Source: Pyrenochaeta sp. MPI-SDFR-AT-0127
Taxonomy: Eukaryota > Ascomycota > Dothideomycetes > Pleosporales > Cucurbitariaceae
Reading direction: 5' to 3'
NCBI GenBank assembly: GCA_020747015.1
Contig: JAGTJM010000001.1
Span: 1,447,374-1,511,373 of the forward strand
Length of the DNA: 64,000 bases
Shown: piece after piece, positions 55,194-64,000 of the stretch
How the letters are laid out: each line of letters opens with the position of its first letter
Position numbering within the stretch: the first letter of the stretch is position 1
The notes under the pieces: model-generated
What the model was told of the DNA's origin: nothing
The model's input: the letters and a program-made list of their open reading frames with translations, nothing else
Databases searched by the model: none
Program-made: the position numbers and the translations under genes

Positions 55194-56027
55194 TTACTCG
55201 TGAGCTTCCTTCTCATCACGGAGCTGCTGTATCGTTTGCTTTATCTCATCCCTATTTTCCTCAATCTTCCTCCCCTCAAACACAATTGTCATGACACCTC
55301 CAACTACTCCCTCGCTCTTGACCTCTCCCGTCCCCTTACATTCGGCTACAGCGTCTCTCACAGCTCTCATGACGCCGTTTGCCTCCTCCGTTGTTGCCTT
55401 TCTTCCGCGTTTTTTTGGCCCCAACAGGACTTCGACCTTTCTCCCTTCTTTGAGAAACTCCTTTAGTCGCTGCAACCTATGCTTTAGATCGCCACCTGCT
55501 ATGGCCCAATTCAGCTCCAGGCTTTTGGGCGCAGGACCAGTGGTTTGACCTTTAGCCTGTCGGCGAAGAGTATCTAGTTTGCGTTGGTGTTGGGCACGGA
55601 GATGCATTTTGGAGATGATGCGGCAGGTTGGGAGGTTTGCAGGGTCGGCGCGCCCAAATTCATCCACCTTTCCGGGCGTCATTTGCACCAAGTGATGTGT
55701 GACCTTATTGAGGCTCGATAGTGCGTCATTGAGCAGGACATTATCGTGAAACTTGCCGCTCTCGTCGACCAGATTTACGAGGTCTGCCTCAATGGCTGTG
55801 TCAATGACATAGTAGTCAGAGAGTGCATGGCGGCGCGTGTCTTTCGTATATTTCTTGGTGCGAATGGACGTTCGTGAAACGAGACTGGGAGTTTGGCTAG
55901 GGCTTGAGTGGGACGCAGCGAAAGCTGGCACATACAGGAGTGGAATTGACGTGGTGGCGCGCAGGTTAGGGGCAACGAAGACACGATACAGGGCACGGGA
56001 GGTGCCTGAAATGTGCGTAGGGGGCAT
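55194..56027 (-). CDS. AIM23: Mitochondrial translation initiation factor IF-3
   Basis: IF3m keeps the mitochondrial small subunit free and aids start-codon selection. The single-exon frame from the ATG at 56027 gives 277 aa. The N-terminal domain begins near KYTKDTRRHALSDYYVIDTAIEADLVNLVDESGKFHDNVLL. The C-terminal domain shows KSLELNWAIAGGDLKHRLQRLKEFLKEGRKVEVLLGPKKRGRKAT, the IF3-C helix-strand pattern. MPPTHISGTSRALYRVFVAPNLRA looks like a presequence. The frame is open back to an ATG at 56231, whose product (MKGAGGRGLRRSEVF) is also basic, so the longer form is possible. The closest named yeast counterpart is Aim23. Confidence 0.88.
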   Translation of the reverse strand: MPPTHISGTSRALYRVFVAPNLRATTSIPLLYVPAFAASHSSPSQTPSLVSRTSIRTKKYTKDTRRHALSDYYVIDTAIEADLVNLVDESGKFHDNVLLNDALSSLNKVTHHLVQMTPGKVDEFGRADPANLPTCRIISKMHLRAQHQRKLDTLRRQAKGQTTGPAPKSLELNWAIAGGDLKHRLQRLKEFLKEGRKVEVLLGPKKRGRKATTEEANGVMRAVRDAVAECKGTGEVKSEGVVGGVMTIVFEGRKIEENRDEIKQTIQQLRDEKEAHE

Positions 56028-56339
56028 GTTGATGAACTTGTTGAACAGAGGAGAACGGAGAGCCAAGGGAATGAAAAGGCTCGTTACATAGCAGGCGCCG
56101 GAGGGAGAGGAGGATAGAACATGATATGCAACATACTCGGACGAAGCTTTTCGAGCAGCCGCTAGCAAGGATCGAATCGGAGAGGTGAAGACCTCCGAAC
56201 GCCGCAAACCCCGGCCGCCAGCTCCTTTCACAGCTGGGTGGCACGCATCGCTTCAGCCTTGCTCTTCGCAGCAAACCATCATGACACCAGCTGGGCGCAG
56301 CCATCCACCGTTGACACCTGCAAGACTACATCTGCCGCC
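56028..56339. promoter_or_regulatory. Divergent promoter region IF3m / ATG16
   Basis: 312 bp between the preferred start codons of two divergent genes, or 108 bp if the longer IF3m start is used. No element recognised. Confidence 0.5.
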
Positions 56340-57050
56340 ATGAGCAGCCCGCTCGCCGAGTACCTGTCTGCACTAGAGACCCGTGATGCCCGTGAGAAGG
56401 CGCATGCGGAATACATTCATGCCTGTCGGTAGCAAAAAACCTAAGTGCTTCCAAGCCTGTGCTTACAAGACGTAGACAGTAAGCTCGCCGACCGCACAGC
56501 AGCCCTAGCAAACCAAGGCTCCGCCGCTGCCGAAGAGGCTGCGCCATCTCCCAGCGTCTCCACCAAGGCTCTACACCCTGGTACGACCAAAGGTAAAGGG
56601 CAAGGTCAGCTCACAACAACCAACGTCTCCTTGCCTTCGACCATTACACAGCTCCGCTCTGAGCTCGCTTCTACGCAACGCACGCGCGGCGATCTGGAAA
56701 GTCAGCTCTCCATCCTCACTGCAGAGCTCTCTGCTCTCAAAGCCACGGATACGCAGCAAAAGCAGCGCATAGAGCAGCTCGAGAAGGTGAGGGCAGCCTT
56801 GGAAAGACGTGGTAGGGACCGGGCAGACGAGTTGAAGGGCAAGGGCCGCTTTGTGGAGGAGGTGCAGGATGAAATGGTCGCGTTGAATCTGCAGCTAAAC
56901 ATGGCAGAGCAGGAGAAGGAGAGGCTGAAGAAGGAGAATGATGACCTAACGAGGCGCTGGGTGCAGAAGATGGAGGACGAGGCGCGAAAGATGAACGCTA
57001 GAATGGGGTGGGAGGAGCAGAGTGGTCCGAGGAAGGGGAGTAGAACCTAG
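56340..57050 (+). CDS. ATG16: Autophagy protein Atg16
   Basis: Atg16 binds Atg5-Atg12 to form the E3-like complex that lipidates Atg8 at the forming autophagosome. Exons 56340-56424 and 56476-57050 give 219 aa. The N-terminal Atg5-binding helix is EYLSALETRDAREKAHAEYIHAYSKLADRTAAL, restored by splicing. A Ser/Thr/Pro linker follows, and then a long coiled coil (ITQLRSELASTQRTRGDLESQL to NDDLTRRWVQKMEDEARKMN). There is no WD40 domain, as is normal in fungi. The donor GTCGGT is unusual. An alternative donor at 56429 (GTAGCA) with acceptor at 56479 also keeps frame and gives HACRKLADR; I prefer the first because AY(S/T)+LADRTA is the family consensus. Confidence 0.92.
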
Positions 57051-57360
57051 CAGGACCAAGCAAGTTGAAGCTGGATCAGAATGTAGCTTATTAGGCTTGA
57101 AGACCCTGGTCCTTAGACACATGTGCTTTATGGTTCAAATTACAGCTCCCACAGCTTTGTTTGAATGGCAATATGCGCGTTTTCTGGCGCTCGAGGGTCG
57201 CCTTGCTTCTTTGGTACTGTTCGTAATCGCCGCCCCACTGGAGCCTACATCTCTTGGCATCCTATCTGAGCTCCCCCCCGCCATAACTTTGTGGGCCTCC
57301 GTCATTACAGCATCAACGCACGACCAGACTCCCCAGGAAGCTCCCACTTGATTACTAGCT
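57051..57360. other. Intergenic spacer, ATG16 to CSN5
   Basis: 310 bp between same-strand genes; no feature recognised. Confidence 0.5.
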
Positions 57361-58516
57361 ATGGGGACCGCGCTCAAGACTTGGGGTGAGTCCTGAGTTC
57401 ACGTTGTCCTCTCCAGCCCCCTCCAATTTCAGTCTACCGCCACCAAACACCACACAGCTACTAACAAACAGATCAGAGCTAGAGAACTCGATTCAGCTCG
57501 TCGATGCTACTAAAGATGCTCTCTACAGTTATTCCGCCTCGGCCCAAAAGTCCATCAATGAAGCTCACCCGTGGCGTACCGATGCGCACTACTTCACATC
57601 GGTCCGCATATCCGCCGTTGCTCTGCTTAAGATGGTCATGCATGCACGCTCTGGCGGCTCCCTCGAAGTCATGGGTCTTATGCTCGGCAAGATCGAAGCA
57701 CACACATTTGTCGTCACCGACGCCTTCCGGTTGCCCGTCGAAGGAACGGAAACACGGGTGAATGCCCAGGACGAGGCAAACGAATACATGGTCGAGTTTC
57801 TAGCCCGGGCACGAGAGCAGGGACAGTGTGATAACGCAGTGGGATGGTACCACAGCCATCCAGGCTACGGGTGCTGGCTATCTGGTATCGATGTCAACAC
57901 GCAGAAGACCCAACAGCAGTTCCAGGACCCTTTCTGTGCCATTGTCATTGACCCCGACAGGACTGTATCAGCAGGCAAGGTTGAGATTGGAGCCTTTCGC
58001 ACATATTCGACCGAGTATGTAGAGACCAAGGAGAAGACAAGTGGGGGACCTAAGACGGCAGGAGGTGTAGACAGCGATGGTTTCCAGACAATTCCGCTCG
58101 GCAAGATCGAAGACTTTGGTGCACACGCAAACCATTACTATTCACTCGAAGTCTCGCACTATAAATCCTCACTTGACGCAAAACTCCTCGAGGCTCTATG
58201 GAATAAGTACTGGGTTCAAACTCTGTCTTCCTCCCCGCTCATCTCGAACCGCGACTACGGTACCAAACAAATTAGCGATCTGGCGCGTAAGACGCAACAG
58301 GAGACTGCAAATGGAAAGCGATTCAAGGGCGGGCCGGGATATGCTACTGGAGGTGACAACAAGGGTCAGTTGGCGAAGCTGGGGGCAGCGGGAAGCAAAA
58401 TTGCAAGGGAGGAAGACATGGGTTTATTGGCAGCGAAGGTCAAGGATAAGGTGTTTAATCTGAATGCGGTCGGAAAGGAGAGCACGGAGAGTCGGGAGGT
58501 GGAGATGAAGAGTTGA
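57361..58516 (+). CDS. CSN5: COP9 signalosome subunit 5 (JAMM deneddylase)
   Basis: CSN5 is the zinc metalloprotease that removes Nedd8 from cullins. A 25-nt first exon (57361-57385, MGTALKTW) joins exon 57477-58516 to give 354 aa. Splicing creates the conserved start KTWELENSIQLVDATKDALY, which the unspliced frame lacks. The MPN+ domain is intact: Glu72 in SLEVMGLMLGK, then the JAMM motif His134-x-His136 ... Asp147 in YHSHPGYGCWLSGID, with the QDPFCAIVIDP strand after it. The C-terminal helices (HYYSLEVSHYKSSLDAKLLEALWNKYW) match the family. The 91-nt intron has a TACTAAC branch site. Length matches typical CSN5 (about 335-350 aa). Confidence 0.96.
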
Positions 58517-58907
58517 AGACCGAGCGCTTGGTGTCAATGCTCTCATTGATAACGACGTTCCCACCTTGGGTGCCTAGGATAGTATTTTGGCGCTCTTGTG
58601 AAGGCACATAATGGACGAAAGCACGCAGCGTGTTACCCTTCCGGCATGGAGGGTGAGATCATGCATAACATGGCGGTAACAACGACCAGTGCCAAATCGG
58701 AGTGAAGAGCTCACGCTGTACACCCGTGCCGGAGTATTTGGCCCTTCTCTTGCCTGGCCATCCTGATTGCAATGATTTATGATGTCTATCGGGTCAATAT
58801 CGTGGTATACAACACCAGTTGGGGTCCAACCCCTTTTTTAAGATGACATATTGTCACCTCAATAGTTCTACAATCTTTACATACTCACATGTCGTCGTTC
58901 ACAAACT
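58517..58907. other. Intergenic spacer between convergent CSN5 and mt-GluRS genes
   Basis: 391 bp between 3' ends; nothing recognised. Confidence 0.5.
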
Positions 58908-60542
58908 TCACTGTTCAACGCCCAACCTTGCCAAGGTTTCCCTCCTACCCAAAATGAGCATTACATCATAAATCCGTATACCCTGTTCCTGGCCCGTCAA
59001 AGTTTTGCGCAGATAATGATAGACCTCTTTACTACCCATCTTCCCTTCTGCTCTTGAATCAATAATCTCGCGTACTTTATGCATCAACATGTCTCGGTTC
59101 CAAGTGTCCTCCTTGATCTGGGCGAGTTTCTGAGCCTTCAAAGGAATATCTGAGGATGTCGTGACGGGTGGGGCCTTGTGGAAGGGCCGCAGTGGTGTGA
59201 AAAAGAAACTGTTCCGATACAAGAATTCGTTTGCATTTGTATAGTTTTCGGCATCCACTTGCATGATCCGTGTTATGTACTGGCCCGGGGAAGGTGAATC
59301 TACTACCTCCTTCCACTCTGGACACGGTGATTCGGAGCTTGTGAGAAGTCTGGCGACATGATCAACCATCTCTTGGAACTTTTCGCCACCCTCTTGCGCA
59401 CGAGTGAAGGCATGCTTCCGCTGCAGAAACTGCATCTTGCCAAACGTGACCGTTGTGTTTCCCTTGGTGAACTTGAGGCTAAAATTTTCAATCAATGCCG
59501 TCAAGTCCATAACGTCTGACTTCTGCTTGTGTGACCAGCCGAGTAAGGCAGCAAAATTTGTCAGTGTTTCTGGGAAGATGTCCATCTCCTTGAACGCCGT
59601 GATATCAGTATCGAAATTTCTCTTGGACAATTTGTTCCCTTTCTCGTCAACCAGTAAGCCAACATGCGCAAACTCGGGTGGCGTCCAACCATATGCGTGG
59701 TACATGGCAATATGTTTAGATGTGCTGGGCATCCATTCGCTTCCCCGTATGACGTGTGTGATCATCATCAGATGGTCATCAACAACATTGGCGAGATGGT
59801 ATGTAGGTAGGCCATCGGATTTCAGCAGAATAGGGTCTTCGAACGAGGATTCGGTGACGTGGCCGCGTTTCTTGAGGGGTCGAAAGGTGCCATAGATGAG
59901 GTCTTTGTAGGTAGGATATTGGTCGGGGACTTTGAAGCGGATGGTGTGCAATTCCCCGCTGTCGGCCCTGTCAGCCGACTCATCTTGGGGTATCGAGGCG
60001 CATGTGCGGTCATAATCTGTTGCGAGGCCGAGTTTGTGTCTGTGTTCCGCCAGGTTGTGTAAGCGTTCTGGTGAGCAGAAGCAGCGATATGCGTGTCCAG
60101 AGTCGAGCAGCTTCTGTGCGTGCTCCTTGTATATTGCGCTTCGTTGGGATTGTTTATATGGCCCGTATGGGCCACCTACTTCCGGTCCTTCGTCCCATTG
60201 CAGACCAGCCCAACGGAGATCCTGAAAGAGTCGCTGCTCGGCGTCTGCTATAGTCCGTTTCTGATCGGTGTCCTCTATCCGGAGGAGAAACTGACCACCT
60301 GTACGTTTGGCGAGCAGATAGTTGAACAGCGCCGTGCGTAGCGACCCGAGATGCAGATAGCCAGTGGGCGAGGGCGCAAACCGCGTGCGTGCTGGCAAGG
60401 GAGGTAGGGTAGTGCTAGCTTGCTGATGCTTGGCTGGTTTCGAGGAGATGGGGCGACGTGAGGCTCGTGAGAGGCGGATGAGACATGATTGACATGTGTA
60501 AGCAGGTAACTGGGGACGCAAGAATCGGAAGGGAAGGGTCAT
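58908..60542 (-). CDS. MSE1: Mitochondrial glutamyl-tRNA synthetase
   Basis: This class Ib enzyme charges mitochondrial tRNA with glutamate (and probably tRNA-Gln as a step towards glutaminylation). The frame from the ATG at 60542 gives 544 aa in one exon. MTLPFRFLRPQLPAYTCQ with the basic stretch to residue 35 is a presequence. The HIGH-type motif is in RFAPSPTGYLHLGSLRTALFNYLLA (about 55-78), RIEDTDQKR follows, and the KMSKS-type loop is NKLSKRN (about 303-309). The C-terminal anticodon-binding helices run to LARLGVEQ. The frame is open further upstream to 60626, but that extension is unlikely to be used. It is divergent from the XDJ1-like gene. Confidence 0.95.
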   Translation of the reverse strand: MTLPFRFLRPQLPAYTCQSCLIRLSRASRRPISSKPAKHQQASTTLPPLPARTRFAPSPTGYLHLGSLRTALFNYLLAKRTGGQFLLRIEDTDQKRTIADAEQRLFQDLRWAGLQWDEGPEVGGPYGPYKQSQRSAIYKEHAQKLLDSGHAYRCFCSPERLHNLAEHRHKLGLATDYDRTCASIPQDESADRADSGELHTIRFKVPDQYPTYKDLIYGTFRPLKKRGHVTESSFEDPILLKSDGLPTYHLANVVDDHLMMITHVIRGSEWMPSTSKHIAMYHAYGWTPPEFAHVGLLVDEKGNKLSKRNFDTDITAFKEMDIFPETLTNFAALLGWSHKQKSDVMDLTALIENFSLKFTKGNTTVTFGKMQFLQRKHAFTRAQEGGEKFQEMVDHVARLLTSSESPCPEWKEVVDSPSPGQYITRIMQVDAENYTNANEFLYRNSFFFTPLRPFHKAPPVTTSSDIPLKAQKLAQIKEDTWNRDMLMHKVREIIDSRAEGKMGSKEVYHYLRKTLTGQEQGIRIYDVMLILGRRETLARLGVEQ

Positions 60543-60877
60543 TGCTGTGTTGCTAAACGGCAGAGACCTTTTGCGCTTTGGGGTTGGAGTTGGGAGCTGG
60601 GGAAAATGAGCGGCAGAACGCTTCACCGCCTAATGCACGCTTCGGAGGTTTTGGTCTTTGCCCGCTGCCGCATTTGCAGGAGATGGACCAAAAGTTTTTT
60701 GTTGCCTTGCCTCGACAAGCCATTATCCGCTGTTTTGGAGCCGCATTTACCTTTTCGTCCTGTTACATAGCTTTGCATAGTATACCCTCTCTGCTAGCCG
60801 CAACATAACAGCGCCGTTAGGCCTGCCCGAAAAGTAGGTCCCGGTCCTGTATGTCACAGACTTCGTACTGACTCGAC
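60543..60877. promoter_or_regulatory. Divergent promoter region mt-GluRS / XDJ1-like
   Basis: 335 bp between divergent start codons. No element recognised. Confidence 0.45.
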
Positions 60878-62326
60878 ATGGCAGTGAACGACGTGGAAGA
60901 AGTCGATCTCTATGGTATGTGCATGCGCCTACAAGATCTCGACTCGCAAGCTAACAATTGCAGAGGTCCTCGGCATCACCAATGGTGCAAGCAAAATCGA
61001 AATCAAAAAGGCCTACCACAAGGTCCGCAGCCTCCCCGCCCAACATGCTTACCGCCAGATTCTCACGTTGTGCAGGCCGCGCTCGCACACCATCCAGACA
61101 AAGCAGCAGAAGAAGACCGTGCAGAAGCAGAGATCCGCTTCAAAGCCGCTAAGCAAGCATATGAAATACTCTCCGATGACGAAAAGCGATCCATGTACGA
61201 CACCCATGGTATGGCTGCCTTCGACCCCTCGAGTGGCATGGGTGCCGCTCCCGACATGGACGACATTTTTGCGCAAATGTTTGGCGGCATGGGCGGGTTT
61301 GGCGGCATGCCGGGTATGGGAGGCATGCCGGGCGGGCCAGGCGGCAGAAACGTCCCTAGGAAAGGACGCTCTGTGGAACAAGAGTATGAGGTCACCCTGG
61401 AAGAGTTGTACAAGGGCAAGACGACCAAGTTCTCCAACACAAAGAACATTGTCTGCTCCGTCTGCAAAGGAAGCGGGGGCAAGCAGGGTGCAAAAAGCCA
61501 TGCTTGCGGGATGTGTAACGGCCGAGGTTTGTCCTTTTCACGATCCCAGAGGTACCAGCCCTTCTGACAATCAACAGGTGCAAAAGCAGTTCTCCGCCAA
61601 GTAGGCCCTGGCCTTGTCACACAAGAGACTGTTGCCTGTGGCACCTGTCAAGGATCTGGCCAGATCATTCCCGAGAAGCAGCGCTGTAAGAAGTGCAAAG
61701 GCAACAAGGTTGTCGAGTCAAAAAATGTGCTGGAACTCTACATACCGCGTGGTGCTCGGCAAGGCGACCGGATTACTCTCGCTGGTGAAGCTGATCAATT
61801 ACCAGACCAAGAACCTGGAGATATCGTTTTCACACTCACAGAAACACCCCACAATATCTTTGAGCGAGCAGGTGCCGATCTGCGCGCCGAGCTAAAAGTC
61901 AGCTTGGTGGAGGCATTGACAGGCTTTAACCGTGTAGTTCTTACGCATCTTGACGGCAGGGGTCTGCAGCTCAAAGTTGAGCAACCAAACGGAAACGTCC
62001 TGCGGCCCGGTCAAGTGCTCAAGATCACTGGCGAGGGTATGCCGATGAAGCGGAGCGATGCAAGAGGTGATTTGTATTTGCTTGTTGATATCGAGTTTCC
62101 TAAAGATGGTTGGCTCAAGAGTGACACTGCGTTACAAAAGGTGCGGGACGCGCTACCCAATGACGAAAAGAATGACAAAAACCTTGAAGAAGTCGAAGAA
62201 GTGGATGTCGAGTGGAATGCAGACATTGAAGAGTTTGGTGCTGGCAGTGGCGATCCGAGGGCTGGAGGCGGCGAGTGGGAAGATGATGAAGAGGAAGAAG
62301 GCGGCCCGCAGTGCGCGACGCAATAG
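60878..62326 (+). CDS. XDJ1: Type I J-domain protein, Xdj1-like, with CaaX-type end
   Basis: A class I Hsp40 co-chaperone that stimulates Hsp70 ATPase; yeast Xdj1 works at the mitochondrial outer membrane. Exons 60878-60914, 60964-61022, 61076-61526 and 61578-62326 give 431 aa. The J domain has HPD at residues 38-40 (LAHHPDKAA), restored by an intron with an unusual GTCCGC donor. A Gly/Met-rich stretch follows. The zinc region has four CxxCxGx(G/N) units (CSVCKGSG, CGMCNGRG, CGTCQGSG, CKKCKGN). The C-terminal domains include VSLVEALTGFNR, NVLRPGQVLKITGEGMP and GDLYLLVDIEFPKDGWL, closer to Xdj1 than Ydj1. The protein ends in CATQ, a CaaX-like farnesylation signal. Confidence 0.93.
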
Positions 62327-63305
62327 AATACATCCCAGCGACGATTGACGATATGCATGGCTCGGCGTTGGCGGATGCGATGTCTCTTCACCGCATACAA
62401 TGTGCTGCCTTCAAAACTTGGATAGGTACGAACTCTTAGTGCGTGTATCAGCACATCCAAAGATCCTTTCACTTCATTTCAGCAAAGATCCACTTATAGG
62501 CTTGAGTCATCTTCTTCTCATTCAGTAAGGCCCCACGAAGCATTGGGAGCCTTTGACCAGTACCGCTCTGTTACCGAGCCTAAATTCTCCGCGTTTGCTC
62601 TCTTCTGCGCATTTCAAGAGCAAGGTGTGACAACTAATACGAAGCTGAACAGCATCGACCCAGCGAAGCCTTCAATGACGTTACACTATGAGCTGGTTGG
62701 TGGCACGTTCAAGTATTGTAACATACATGATTTGAAGAGCAAGAGCCGAAATGGTAGTAGGTGGTGCTGGGCTATCCAAAAGTAAAACTCTTGTGTAGAC
62801 GGATGGATGTAACTTTCGTAACAGTAAATAGCTTAGAAATAGTGAGCTACGATAAACTTCACAACCACGCCCTTATGGAACATCTAATGGCATTCTTAAG
62901 ACTTCGCAATGATGTCAGCGCCAACCATATCCTCCCCTCATATAAGATTTCCCATAAGAGGCAAAATTGTTCTTTGCTACTTAAGAAACAAGTAGTCAGA
63001 TGCGTATGTTGATAGGCCAGGGCATATTGGGCCGAGTAAGCCAGACCAGTCGTATCTTGTGTTCACCTGCATGCTGCAGTCAGCTCAATATATGTCCCGT
63101 AATGGGTGCACAAAAACTCGTCCAATAAGCAGCCATTGCTGCTAGACAGCAAGCAATTACTTTCGCCCCCACTTTCAGCTTACCGTTGCTATTTGATTTA
63201 CAGGCCTTCGGTTTGCCATTTTCTTTTCGATGCTTTGTCCAAGCTACTCACTTGTTGATACCACCATTCGCATCCAAACAACTTCTCTGCAGCGAGAAGA
63301 ACACA
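62327..63305. other. Intergenic spacer before the last gene
   Basis: 979 bp. Short plus-strand frames (62543-62785, 62761-63012) have no recognisable features. Nothing else seen. Confidence 0.5.
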
Positions 63306-64000
63306 ATGGAACAATCACAGTGTAAAGAAGGGCTATCGTTTGATCGGTCAGAAACTCTCTGTGAGAAAGACTCGCGCCAGGCATACTTTGACTTATTGAA
63401 CTCGCATTTATACTGGTTGTTCCCTGAATTTGTTCGCAATCTGCAATCGCAATCACCACACGCGCGCGAGATGAGCAGGACAGCGGTCCTTGAGTATAAG
63501 GATACGTCACAGTGTGAGCAAATGGTTTTCAAAGGCTCGAAAGAGCTACAGTATTATCTTGAAAGATCTGCCTCCGACAAAACAAGACCTCCGCAACAAA
63601 GACTGTTCTTACTTGAAGATCTCTCGTTGAATTCCATTGAGGTTCTTGGTTCACAACTACGTATTCCCCCAAGCTTCTTTGGTGCTCATTGGGCCGACCC
63701 TACCACCCCTACATTCAACTACAGGAACCCCTTCTGTCGCTACTCAAAAGATGGCTTTATCATCAGGTATCCCTCTACACAACCCCTTCACATCAGTGCG
63801 CCTCCTGGACAACAGAATACTATATATCGCTTCAATTCCAATGTCAATCGCCATGTACACAGTTACGACCCTAAAGGACCAATTATTGATCAGCCGAAGA
63901 GCTATCACGCGCTATCATTCTGGACATCCGATGTCAGAGAAGATGGTTCTTGGGATTGTAAGCATATGAAACCCTCACCCTTTTTCCTTGGTTACTAACA
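63306..64000 (+). CDS. Fungal hypothetical protein, 5' part (3' cut by window edge)
   Basis: No named family assigned, but the SFFGAHWADPTTPTFNYRNPF segment is characteristic of a large group of uncharacterised filamentous-fungal proteins, some with C-terminal CorA-like membrane helices. The first exon runs from the ATG at 63306 to 63957 (217 codons plus one base). A GTAAGC donor follows at 63958 and a TACTAAC branch site at 63993-63999, so the acceptor lies just past the window. Reading through the intron would give a false stop at 63996-63998. The frame is open upstream to 63186, but the ATG at 63306 follows a better leader. The C-terminal domain is not visible, so transport function is only a possibility. 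Confidence 0.75.

Noticed and set aside
63958..63998. C-terminal residues KHMKPSPFFLGY and stop at the window end
   Set aside because: GTAAGC and TACTAAC mark this as the start of an intron, so the stop is not real.
1..64000. CRISPR arrays, bacterial operons, riboswitches, attachment sites
   Set aside because: Introns, gene families and spacing are those of a eukaryotic nuclear genome; no spaced direct repeats of CRISPR form were seen.

Overview
This window is from a filamentous ascomycete (Pezizomycotina), most likely a dothideomycete-type genome, although no single marker here fixes the class. The grounds are single genes with many 46-110 nt introns (GT donors, CTRAC/CTAAC branch sites), no operons, long intergenic spacers, and a typical filamentous-fungal gene set: GH3, GH131, a UstYa/DUF3328 protein, a MirB-type siderophore transporter, ATG16, CSN5, URM1 and ELP2. 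I rebuilt gene models by joining open frames across introns and checking phase. Several genes (URM1, a cysteine-rich secreted protein, a two-domain DUF427 protein) become recognisable only after splicing.

Layout. 0-16.5 kb: the 3' end of a secreted CAP/PR-1 protein, ESCRT-I VPS23, mitochondrial cysteine desulfurase NFS1 divergent from the BAR-SH3 protein RVS167, a DsbA-like oxidoreductase, a four-TM membrane protein, an F-box/LRR-like protein and TDP1. 17-20 kb: URM1 and ELP2 head to head. 21.5-34.6 kb: secreted or wall-related genes (GH3 beta-glucosidase, a three-module polysaccharide deacetylase, a GT31-like glycosyltransferase, GH131) plus a DUF427 protein. 35.8-49 kb: ABC ATPase CAF16, a pre-pro cysteine-rich secreted protein, tRNA isopentenyltransferase MOD5, a lone UstYa-like protein, a stand-alone glutamine-amidotransferase-like protein, a 2.5-kb gene-poor stretch and a siderophore transporter. 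49.4-64 kb: a fungal protein of unknown function, then a dense housekeeping block: mL38 and uL4m (divergent), mitochondrial IF3, ATG16, CSN5, mitochondrial GluRS, an XDJ1-type J-protein, and the start of another fungal protein.

How the genes work together. Four genes serve tRNA modification: NFS1 (sulfur source), URM1 (sulfur carrier for U34 thiolation), ELP2 (Elongator, mcm5U34) and MOD5 (i6A37). Four serve mitochondrial translation: mL38, uL4m, IF3m and mt-GluRS. Head-to-head pairing is frequent. URM1/ELP2 (186 bp between ATGs) and mL38/uL4m (143 bp) pair genes of the same pathway or particle. The most unusual items are the URM1/ELP2 shared promoter, the long coiled-coil-like C-terminal extension on uL4m, the three-module deacetylase, the orphan UstYa-like gene and the hidden cysteine-rich secreted protein. 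No RNA gene, CRISPR array or intact mobile element was seen.
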